Source of the DNA: Flavobacterium sp. SUN046
Lineage (GTDB): Bacteria; Bacteroidota; Bacteroidia; Flavobacteriales; Flavobacteriaceae
DNA: 64,000 nt
Assembly: GCF_028867965.1 (NCBI RefSeq)
Contig: NZ_JAPQNT010000013.1
Span: forward strand, 15,382 to 79,381
Direction: 5' to 3'
Each line of letters opens with the position of its first letter. Positions within the stretch are counted from its first letter, which is position 1. The notes beneath the pieces are model-generated. The model did not search any database. It was given only the letters and a program-made list of their open reading frames with translations, and was not told where the DNA came from. A program made the position numbers and the translations under genes. Of this stretch, positions 54,747 to 61,636 are shown piece by piece.

Positions 54747-55847
54747 CTATATCGCCTTTTTCTGCTTTTCAACAAATCCATCAGCTTGAAGTTTCAGTAA
54801 TTCCAAAGCACCTTTTTTCTTGTAATTATATAACTCTTTGTCGTCTTTTATGTCGGCGTAAACCTTATCGTAGATTTCTGCATCGGTTTTCTTTTGCAAA
54901 TCACTTTGGTATCGGTTTTGTGCGATTACGTTTTTGATTCCCATTTCGGCATCTTCTTGTTTAAAATCATATTCGCCTCTTGGCGATAATAATTTCGCTA
55001 TAATTGGCGAAGTTTCAATGGCTAAAAATAACAACATTATAAAAAATGATGGCAACCATGGCAATTTATTCAACGCATTTATTCTTGCCATTAATCCGTC
55101 GAAACCGTCAATTATGGGTTGTGTTTCGGTTACTTTTTTGTCTAAATCGGATTGTAAAGTTTTGGCAGTTGCTTCTTTTTCGACAATGATTTTGCTATTA
55201 GTGTTTTTTAAGGAGTCCAATTGCGTGTTTGCCAAATCGTAAGCAGCTCTTTTTTCTTTATAAATTGGACCTTTACCCATTTTTTTGGTTCCTGCCGAAC
55301 CTTCTGCTTCGGTAATATACGATTGGTATAAAGCCGCAACTTCTTTTTCTTTTTTGGAAATATCCAATTTTAATCCGTCGATTTCAGTTTTGTTTTTATC
55401 AACATCGGTTTTGAAATAATTGGCAACTTGCTTTTTGTTAGCCATTGCCATTTCATTTTTTTCTTTCAACAAAACGGTTGCAATTTCTTTTTGAAAAATT
55501 TTGATTTCCAATGGTTTCGAAATTACTATTGCAATAATAATGGCTAAAATAATTCTCGGAGTTGCCTGAATGAATTCGTCCATAAAATTATCACGTTTCT
55601 TGATTGTTGAAACGATAAATCGGTCGAGATTGAAAATAAGTAATCCCCAAAGAAGACCAAATGCCATAGCAATATAAGTATTATCAAAAACTGTAAAAAG
55701 CGCATAACTGCTGGCGATGAAAGCCATAATTGCAGTAAAGAAAACTGTGGCTCCAATTCCGGCATATTTATTTTGTTCACCGTTAGAACAACCGTTCACA
55801 ATGTCGCTATCGACACCGGAACACAAGATAAAAAAACGTTTTAACAT
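54747..55847 (-). CDS. DUF4407 membrane protein
   Basis: A 366-residue DUF4407 protein. The N-terminus has CSGVDSDIVNGCSNGEQNKYAGIG, in two short family motifs. TM helices lie at about 30-50 (ATVFFTAIMAFIASSYALF), 58-76, 92-110 and 260-280, with a long cytoplasmic or periplasmic coiled coil (about 120-250) between the third and fourth. The C-terminus is charged. The family function is unknown. It is monocistronic and convergent with the polysaccharide operon. Its start lies 3' to a palindromic repeat region. Confidence 0.88.
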   Translation of the reverse strand: MLKRFFILCSGVDSDIVNGCSNGEQNKYAGIGATVFFTAIMAFIASSYALFTVFDNTYIAMAFGLLWGLLIFNLDRFIVSTIKKRDNFMDEFIQATPRIILAIIIAIVISKPLEIKIFQKEIATVLLKEKNEMAMANKKQVANYFKTDVDKNKTEIDGLKLDISKKEKEVAALYQSYITEAEGSAGTKKMGKGPIYKEKRAAYDLANTQLDSLKNTNSKIIVEKEATAKTLQSDLDKKVTETQPIIDGFDGLMARINALNKLPWLPSFFIMLLFLAIETSPIIAKLLSPRGEYDFKQEDAEMGIKNVIAQNRYQSDLQKKTDAEIYDKVYADIKDDKELYNYKKKGALELLKLQADGFVEKQKKAI

Positions 55848-55942
55848 GATGATTGATTTTATGATGATTGATGATATACAAATTTAACGCCAAAAAATAT
55901 TTTATGTTGTAATTTGTTGAAAATTAGTTTGGTTGGTTTTGT

Positions 55943-56020
55943 TTTGTCATTTCGCCCTTTTAGGAGAAATCTCATAAAGTAACTCAGATTATGAGATTTC
56001 TCCTTTGTCGAAATGACAAA
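55943..56020. repeat. 78-bp palindromic repeat element
   Basis: TTTGTCATTTCG and AGGAGAAATCTCATAA on the left pair with TTATGAGATTTCTCCT and CGAAATGACAAA on the right. This is an almost perfect inverted repeat with a 10-nt centre. The left half matches the insertion inside the cyclase gene at 21784-21820. Confidence 0.9.
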
Positions 56021-56031
56021 CTTTGGCGTAA

Positions 56032-56071
56032 AAAAAATCCGCTTACTCAATTAAGAATAAACGGATTTTTA
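56032..56071 (-). terminator. Terminator of the M20 dipeptidase gene
   Basis: AAAATCCG and CGGATTTT flank a 20-nt loop. On the minus strand it ends with a T run and lies 46 bp after the dipeptidase stop, with the ttgcggttaa repeat in between. Confidence 0.7.
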
Positions 56072-56076
56072 AATAT

Positions 56077-56115
56077 AGCGTTCTTTGCGTAAAACTTTGC
56101 GTTCCTTGCGGTTAA
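56077..56115. repeat. Third copy of the GxxExxY-flanking repeat
   Basis: AGCGTTCTTTGCGTAAAACT followed by TTGCGTTCCTTGCGGTTAA matches the right arm at 21373-21414. It ends next to the stop codon of the dipeptidase gene without a GxxExxY gene. Confidence 0.8.
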
Positions 56116-56116
56116 A

Positions 56117-57505
56117 CTACTTACTCAATTCCACAAAATACTTATAAAACAAAGGAATAGTTTCAATACCTTTCAAATAATTAAAAATTCCAAAATGTTC
56201 GTTTGGTGAGTGAATGGCATCAGAATCTAAACCGAATCCCATTAAAATTGTTTTAGATTTTAGTTCTTTTTCGAACAACGCTACAATCGGAATACTTCCT
56301 CCAGAACGAACTGGAATTGCAGGAACTCCGAAGGTTTCTGTATACGCTTTATTGGCTGCTTTGTAACCAATACTATCAATTGGTGTTACATAACCTTGTC
56401 CACCATGATGCGGTGTAACTTTCACAGTTACCGATTTTGGTGCAATACTTACAAAATGTTTCGAGAACAATTCGGTGATTGCTTCCCAATCTTGATTTGG
56501 AACTAAACGCATTGATATTTTTGCATAAGCTTTGCTTGCGATTACTGTTTTTGCGCCTTCGCCAGTATATCCGCCCCAAATTCCGTTAACGTCTAATGTT
56601 GGACGAATAGAGTTTCTTTCGTTGGTTACATAACCTGTTTCGCCATAAACATCGGCAATATCTAATGCTTTTTTATAATTGTCTAAACTAAATGGTGCTT
56701 TTGCCATTTCGGCTCTTTCTTCTAACGATAATTTTTCTACATTATCATAAAATCCAGGAATGGTAATATGATTGTTTTCATCATGAAGCGACGCAATCAT
56801 TTTAGTCAACACATTTATAGGATTGGCAACAGCGCCACCATAAAGTCCAGAATGTAAGTCGCGATTTGGACCAGTAACTTCAACTTCTACGTAGCTTAAA
56901 CCTCTTAAACCTGTTGTAATTGATGGTTGTTGGTTGGAAATCATTCCGGTATCTGAAATTAAAATCACATCGTTCGAAAGTTTTTCTTGGTTGCGTTCTA
57001 CAAACCAACTTAAACTTTTAGAACCAACTTCTTCTTCGCCTTCAATCATGAATTTTACATTACAAGGCAAATTGTTGTTAGCAACCATATATTCAAATGC
57101 TTTTACGTGCATGTACATTTGACCTTTATCATCGCAAGCACCACGAGCGAAAATTGCTCCTTCAGGATGAATTTCTGTGGTTTTGATAACAGGTTCAAAT
57201 GGTGGCGAAGTCCAAAGTTCCATTGGATCTGGCGGTTGCACATCGTAATGTCCGTAAACCAAAATTGTTGGAAGGTTTTTGTCTATAATATGTTCGCCAA
57301 AAACGATTGGATAACCTGGAGTTTCGCAAATTTCGACGTGATTGCAACCTGCTTTTTCTAGCGAAGTTTTAACAGCATTTGCAGTTTTTATTACATCTTG
57401 AGAATAAGCAGTATCGGCACTTACAGAAGGAATTTTTAATAATTCGATTAATTCGTCAAGAAAACGCTCTTTATTTTCTTGAACGTATTGTTTTATATTG
57501 TCCAT
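56117..57505 (-). CDS. M20 family metallodipeptidase
   Basis: A 462-residue di-zinc peptidase of the M20 (CNDP/DapE-like) family. Metal-binding residues are visible in VYGHYDVQPPD (His, Asp), ARGACDDKGQMY (bridging Asp), FMIEGEEEVGS (Glu pair) and the C-terminal HSPNEHF (His). The dimerisation lid lies at about 205-370 with HSGLYGGAVANP. It has no signal peptide and acts in the cytoplasm on dipeptides. It starts in the leader upstream of the divergent tRNA-Leu. Confidence 0.94.
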   Translation of the reverse strand: MDNIKQYVQENKERFLDELIELLKIPSVSADTAYSQDVIKTANAVKTSLEKAGCNHVEICETPGYPIVFGEHIIDKNLPTILVYGHYDVQPPDPMELWTSPPFEPVIKTTEIHPEGAIFARGACDDKGQMYMHVKAFEYMVANNNLPCNVKFMIEGEEEVGSKSLSWFVERNQEKLSNDVILISDTGMISNQQPSITTGLRGLSYVEVEVTGPNRDLHSGLYGGAVANPINVLTKMIASLHDENNHITIPGFYDNVEKLSLEERAEMAKAPFSLDNYKKALDIADVYGETGYVTNERNSIRPTLDVNGIWGGYTGEGAKTVIASKAYAKISMRLVPNQDWEAITELFSKHFVSIAPKSVTVKVTPHHGGQGYVTPIDSIGYKAANKAYTETFGVPAIPVRSGGSIPIVALFEKELKSKTILMGFGLDSDAIHSPNEHFGIFNYLKGIETIPLFYKYFVELSK

Positions 57506-57617
57506 TTTATTTGATAAATTATAATGTCAAATATACAAATACAAATTCCAATATTTAAATTCCAAATTCCAAATTTTTTAAGAAGTATTATTTTTATTGT
57601 AATTTGTTATTTCTGTA

Positions 57618-57647
57618 TTGGAAATTACAAAGTATTGTTTATATTTG
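57618..57647 (+). promoter_or_regulatory. tRNA-Leu promoter (TTG-N19-TATATTTG)
   Basis: TTG at 57618-57620 and TATATTTG at 57640-57647 are separated by exactly 19 bp, the same ideal promoter as for tRNA-Asp. Confidence 0.85.
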
Positions 57648-57661
57648 CACTCACAATTTTC

Positions 57662-57743
57662 GCGGATATGGTGAAATTGGTAGACATGCCAGACTTAGGA
57701 TCTGGTGCCGCAAGGCGTGTAGGTTCGAGTCCTATTATCCGCA
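57662..57743 (+). tRNA. tRNA-Leu (TAG)
   Basis: A class II tRNA of 82 nt. The acceptor GCGGATA pairs with TATCCGC, with discriminator A. The anticodon arm CCAGA-CTTAGGA-TCTGG gives anticodon TAG. A long variable arm (TGCCGCAAGGCGT) and T-arm GTAGG-TTCGAGT-CCTAT follow. CCA is not encoded. Confidence 0.96.
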
Positions 57744-57744
57744 C

Positions 57745-57778
57745 AAAAAGTCCGAAATTAACGTTTCGGACTTTTTTT
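57745..57778 (+). terminator. Terminator after tRNA-Leu
   Basis: AAAAAGTCCGAAA pairs perfectly with TTTCGGACTTTTT around a 6-nt loop. Confidence 0.93.
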
Positions 57779-57895
57779 ATTTCAAAAATTGGTTAATTTC
57801 TATGTTAAGAACTTATTTTTTTTACCAAAAAATCTGCATTTTGAATGATTATTTTTGTATAATCTCTAAAAATAAATTGTAACCAATTCATTGGA

Positions 57896-58660
57896 ATGAA
57901 AAAGAATTCTTCTATGACAGCACTTATATTGGCCTTTATTGGATTTGTTTTAATTACAGGCGCATTATTTTCATTGTACAAATCGAGTACTACTGCCGAT
58001 TTGAATGATAGTAATGATGCCGAAATTGAAATTGCCAACCAAAAAATAGATGTTCTAACCGATGAAATAAAAGAAACTAAAGAACAATTTGTAGAAACTG
58101 ATGTAAAGAATGAAGAATTAAAACAAGAAATGATTACCCAAGTTTCGGGCGTTAATATTCCGATTATTGAAATTAAAGATATTGATTTAGGTGAAGGCGA
58201 TGACATTTTAGATGAACCTAGAAAAAAAGGACAACGAATGATGTATAACCATCAATTAAAATTTTCTATAACTAATGTTGGAAAATTTTCATTGAAAGAT
58301 GTTATTTTTTCGGTTAAAGATATTTATAATGATCCAAAAGAAACTAAGGGTAAAAAGAAGCCCAAAGAATACAATTATATGGGTAGAACCTTTGATAATG
58401 AAGAAGTTGGTGCGTATAATAATATTGAGGTAAATACTTTAAATTTAAAATCGAAGAAGTTGGTTTATGTTAGTAATTTGCCAACAAGTTTTGGTGTTGG
58501 AGATTACTATTTTGACATAATTGTTGAGTGGAATCATGGTTTTTATCAAATGCATGTTGATATTGAAGAGTTGAATGGTAAACTAAAGTACCGATACCAA
58601 TTTTATGATGTTGATGGAAAACCTATAAATATAAAAGCTTCTGAAGAAGTTACAGTATAA
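57896..58660 (+). CDS. Hypothetical single-TM protein
   Basis: A 254-residue protein with one N-terminal TM anchor (ALILAFIGFVLITGALFSLY). A coiled coil follows (about 40-85, EIEIANQKIDVLTDEIKETK), then a beta-rich domain (about 95-254) with FSITNVGKFSLKDVIFSVKD and GVGDYYFDIIVEWNHGFYQM, which looks like an Ig-like or CARDB-like fold. No family is recognised. A TATTTTTG box (57850-57857) may be its promoter. It is monocistronic, between the tRNA-Leu terminator and a convergent lipoprotein gene. Confidence 0.72.
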   Translation: MKKNSSMTALILAFIGFVLITGALFSLYKSSTTADLNDSNDAEIEIANQKIDVLTDEIKETKEQFVETDVKNEELKQEMITQVSGVNIPIIEIKDIDLGEGDDILDEPRKKGQRMMYNHQLKFSITNVGKFSLKDVIFSVKDIYNDPKETKGKKKPKEYNYMGRTFDNEEVGAYNNIEVNTLNLKSKKLVYVSNLPTSFGVGDYYFDIIVEWNHGFYQMHVDIEELNGKLKYRYQFYDVDGKPINIKASEEVTV

Positions 58661-58694
58661 AAAAATGCCACACTAATTTTAGCGAGGCATTTTT
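58661..58694. terminator. Bidirectional terminator
   Basis: AAAAATGCC pairs with GGCATTTTT, with flanking A and T runs that would serve both convergent genes. Confidence 0.85.
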
Positions 58695-58696
58695 GT

Positions 58697-60463
58697 TTAT
58701 TTAGATGTTTTTATCCAATTGTCTATTTTATTTTCTAAAAGTGCTAATGGCATTACTCCAGATTCTAAAACCATTTGATGGAATTTTTTAATATCAAATT
58801 TTGAACCCATCGCTTTTTGAGCTCGTTCACGAAGTTCAATTATTTTTAGTTGCCCTACTTTGTACGACAATGCTTGTCCGGGAATAGCCATGTAGCGTTC
58901 AACTTCAGATATTATACTAGCTTCACTTTCGGCTTCATTATCTAAAGAATATTGAATTGCTTGTTCGCGTGTCCAACCTTTAGCATGCATTCCTGTGTCA
59001 ACAACTAATCTAATGGCACGGTGCATTTCGCTACTTAACATCCCGAAATATTGGTATGGGTCTTTGTATAATCCTAATTCTTTACCCAGACTTTCGGTGT
59101 ATAATGCCCAACCTTCGCCATAAGCTCCAAACCAATTGAATTTTCTAAAATCGGGTAGAAGTTTGTTTTCCTGCTGTAATGAGATTTGAAAATGATGTCC
59201 CGGAATTGCCTCATGTAGAAATAAATCTTCGTCGGCATAATAATTATATTCTTTAACATCAGGAATTGGTACATAGAAAGTTCCTGGTCGCGAACCATCG
59301 GCTGCACCTTGAACATATTCGGCGCTTGCAGTTTTCTCACGAAATGCTTCCGTTCTTTTTATTTGAAATGCTGTTTTGGGTTGTAAAGAAAATAATTTAT
59401 CAACATTTGGTTTTATCGTTTGATAATATTTTTCGAAATTAGCTGTTACTTCTTCTGGTTTTTTGAAAGGTTTTAATTCGGGTTTGTTTCTTACATAATT
59501 GAAGAATTCCTTTAATGTTCCTTTAAAACCAACTTCAGATTTTACTTTTTCCATCTCCGATTTTAAACGTGCTACTTCTTTCAATCCAAGATTATGAATT
59601 TCCTCAGGTGACATTTCAGTTGTAGTCCATTGTTTTACGTAAACTTTATAAAGTTCGTTTCCGTTTGGAATACTTCCAATTCCGCTTGTAGTTCTTGATT
59701 TTGGTAAATATTCTGATTTTAAAAAATCGGCCATTTTTTTATATCGAGGCATTAGTTTTTCAGAAATCATAGCTGCGTATTCATCAGTTAATTGCTTTTT
59801 TTGAGCTTCAGAAAAACTTTTTGGCATTGATTTTATCGTAGTATAAAATAAATTATCTTCTACTTTAGGCGTAATCATTTCTTCGAATTGCGGAATGACT
59901 TTTTCAGTTAGTGATTTTGGTAAAACTACACCTTTTTCAATTCCTTTTTTCATGTAAACCACCGCTGAATCTAACCAAACGGAATATATATCCATTCTTG
60001 TAAGGAAGTTTTTATAGTCTTTTTCGGTTTTAAATGGTTGTGCACTTTCGCCAGCTGCAAATTGTGCCATAGTTAAATGTGTGCCCCAAAATTGATGAAT
60101 TGGCATTAAATTGGCATTTTGTTTTAGTAAATTTTTGCCAATTTCAACTTCCCATTTTATGATGTCAAAACTATTTTTTTCTTCTTCAGAAAGATTTTCT
60201 CTATCAATTTCAGATAATTGGTTTTCATATTTTGAAAAAAATTCGCCTTGTTTTTTGCGATACGAATCGGTCATTTCCAATTGTAGTTGGTCGTTGTATT
60301 GGTTTTGACCATTTAGAGTTGCGTCAAGCGGATTTAATGCGTTTTTATCGTCGAAATAATTTTGCGTTAATTTTTTAAAATCGACTGTTTTTTTCTCTGA
60401 TTTGCAGTTAACAAATAGTAATGAAAGCAAAATTATTGAAGAAAATAGTTTGAAATTTTTCAT
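58697..60463 (-). CDS. DUF885 family lipoprotein (putative metallopeptidase)
   Basis: A 588-residue DUF885 protein. The signal ends at a lipobox (LLSLLFVNCKSEKK), so it is an outer- or periplasm-facing lipoprotein. The zinc-binding-like HEAIPGHHFQ motif lies near residues 418-427, followed by FNWFGAYGEGWALYTESLG, where the Glu of GEGWALY is a third ligand candidate. VDTGMHAKGWTREQAIQY is also conserved. The helical fold is related to M32-like carboxypeptidases. The peptide substrate is unknown. It probably has its own promoter upstream. Confidence 0.92.
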   Translation of the reverse strand: MKNFKLFSSIILLSLLFVNCKSEKKTVDFKKLTQNYFDDKNALNPLDATLNGQNQYNDQLQLEMTDSYRKKQGEFFSKYENQLSEIDRENLSEEEKNSFDIIKWEVEIGKNLLKQNANLMPIHQFWGTHLTMAQFAAGESAQPFKTEKDYKNFLTRMDIYSVWLDSAVVYMKKGIEKGVVLPKSLTEKVIPQFEEMITPKVEDNLFYTTIKSMPKSFSEAQKKQLTDEYAAMISEKLMPRYKKMADFLKSEYLPKSRTTSGIGSIPNGNELYKVYVKQWTTTEMSPEEIHNLGLKEVARLKSEMEKVKSEVGFKGTLKEFFNYVRNKPELKPFKKPEEVTANFEKYYQTIKPNVDKLFSLQPKTAFQIKRTEAFREKTASAEYVQGAADGSRPGTFYVPIPDVKEYNYYADEDLFLHEAIPGHHFQISLQQENKLLPDFRKFNWFGAYGEGWALYTESLGKELGLYKDPYQYFGMLSSEMHRAIRLVVDTGMHAKGWTREQAIQYSLDNEAESEASIISEVERYMAIPGQALSYKVGQLKIIELRERAQKAMGSKFDIKKFHQMVLESGVMPLALLENKIDNWIKTSK

Positions 60464-60521
60464 ATGAATTTTGGTTATTGGTTGTTTAGAACTACTGAAT
60501 TTATTCGATACAATTACAAGC

Positions 60522-60602
60522 TAGCCCTGATTGAAGCGATACCTTGTTTAGCTGAAAGCAGGAATATGGAAACCAAGAATTCTCATGCGGTTCGCTTCAA
60601 AT
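60522..60602 (+). ncRNA. Structured repeat, possibly Flavo-1-like RNA element
   Basis: TAGCCCTGATTGAAGCGAT followed by TAGCTGAAAGCAGGAA resembles the abundant flavobacterial intergenic element described as the Flavo-1 RNA motif (from memory, not searched). A perfect 9-bp stem TTGAAGCGA (60531-60539) / TCGCTTCAA (60592-60600) closes it. The strand is chosen by the TAGCCC-GAT-GAAGCG order. It could also be just a decayed repeat. Confidence 0.4.
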
Positions 60603-60606
60603 AAAT

Positions 60607-61503
60607 TTATGCATTTAGTGCTTCAACGATAATGTCTTTGTCATTTAGCATGTCTTTAAGCATGTTTTCAATACCGCTTTTTAGGGTAAAAGTTGATGAC
60701 GGACAGCCGTTGCATGAACCTTGTAAAATCACTTTAACACGTTTGGTTTCTTCATCGAAAGAATCGAATAAAATATTTCCGCCATCGGCTGCTACTGCTG
60801 GTTTAACGTATTCTTCAAGAATATTTATGATTTGTTGTGATGTCGTGTCTAAATTGTCGAAATTCTTGATTTGTTGTTTTTCTTGTTTGTCATCTTGAAC
60901 TATCAAGGTTTCGTCAATAACGGTGCCGCCATTTTCGATAAATTGTTTGATAAATGTACGGATTTCTAGCGTTATTTCTTCCCAAGTAGCAACATCATAT
61001 TTGGTAACTGAAATGTAATTTTCGTCGATAAAAATTTCTTTTACAAATGAAAATCCGAACAATTCTTTAGCCAATGGTGAAGCGTTGGTTTGGTCAATAT
61101 TTTTGAATTCAACAGCAGTTTTTGTAAGCCTTTTAGTTACGACAAATTTCAGCGTTGCAGGATTTGGAGTAGTTTCTCCGTAAACGCTTATTGCCGATTT
61201 TTTAGGTTTTAGGATGTCTTCAATGATTATTTTTCCGCCATTTTTGACATAATCTTCAATTTGTTCGGCAACATCATCTTGAACATCTTTCCAATCAACG
61301 ATGCTAAATCGTTCAATAGCAATAAAGTTGCCTGAAATGTAAACAGTTTTCACAAATGGTAAGTAAAATAATTGTTGTGCAAGCGGTGAATTTTTGGCTT
61401 CATCGATGTTTTTGAATTCGAAGCTTTCATTTTGAGTAATGAAATCAGGAAATTCAAATTTTATTATTGTTGGGTTTTGGGTTTCTTTTATTGAAATTTT
61501 CAT
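60607..61503 (-). CDS. Nfu-type Fe-S scaffold protein with duplicated N-terminal domain
   Basis: A 298-residue NifU/Nfu-like protein. Residues about 1-98 and 105-200 are two copies of the Nfu N-terminal domain (each with NPxxxKFxF, KNIDxAxxSPLAxxLF, VKxVxIxxNxI). Residues about 218-298 are the NifU C-terminal domain with the cluster-binding CxxC in GSCNGCPSSTFTLKSG. It carries Fe-S clusters to client enzymes in the cytoplasm. Most Nfu proteins have one N-domain; the double form is seen in Bacteroidota. Candidate clients in this window include HemW and GltBD. Confidence 0.92.
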   Translation of the reverse strand: MKISIKETQNPTIIKFEFPDFITQNESFEFKNIDEAKNSPLAQQLFYLPFVKTVYISGNFIAIERFSIVDWKDVQDDVAEQIEDYVKNGGKIIIEDILKPKKSAISVYGETTPNPATLKFVVTKRLTKTAVEFKNIDQTNASPLAKELFGFSFVKEIFIDENYISVTKYDVATWEEITLEIRTFIKQFIENGGTVIDETLIVQDDKQEKQQIKNFDNLDTTSQQIINILEEYVKPAVAADGGNILFDSFDEETKRVKVILQGSCNGCPSSTFTLKSGIENMLKDMLNDKDIIVEALNA

Positions 61504-61636
61504 AGTGTTTAGTGTAATTTTCTACAAATTTAACAAAGTTATTTTCTTGGATTGTTTATATTTGGACTTTTAAACAATTAATTAACACTTCGAGCGTTAT
61601 TTTCTTTATTAAATCGCGTTTACTTACATATAAAAT

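Noticed and set aside
55859..56050. Short minus-strand frame with FVISTKEKSH
   Set aside because: It is only the translated palindromic repeat and flanks.
57524..57882. Two plus-strand open frames across the tRNA-Leu region
   Set aside because: They translate through the tRNA and its terminator. The tRNA explains the sequence.
61497..61564. Half-sites before the adhesin -7 box at 61557
   Set aside because: TTTTCTACA at 39 nt and TTTTCATAG at 60 nt only loosely resemble the motif, and the latter overlaps the nfu start codon.
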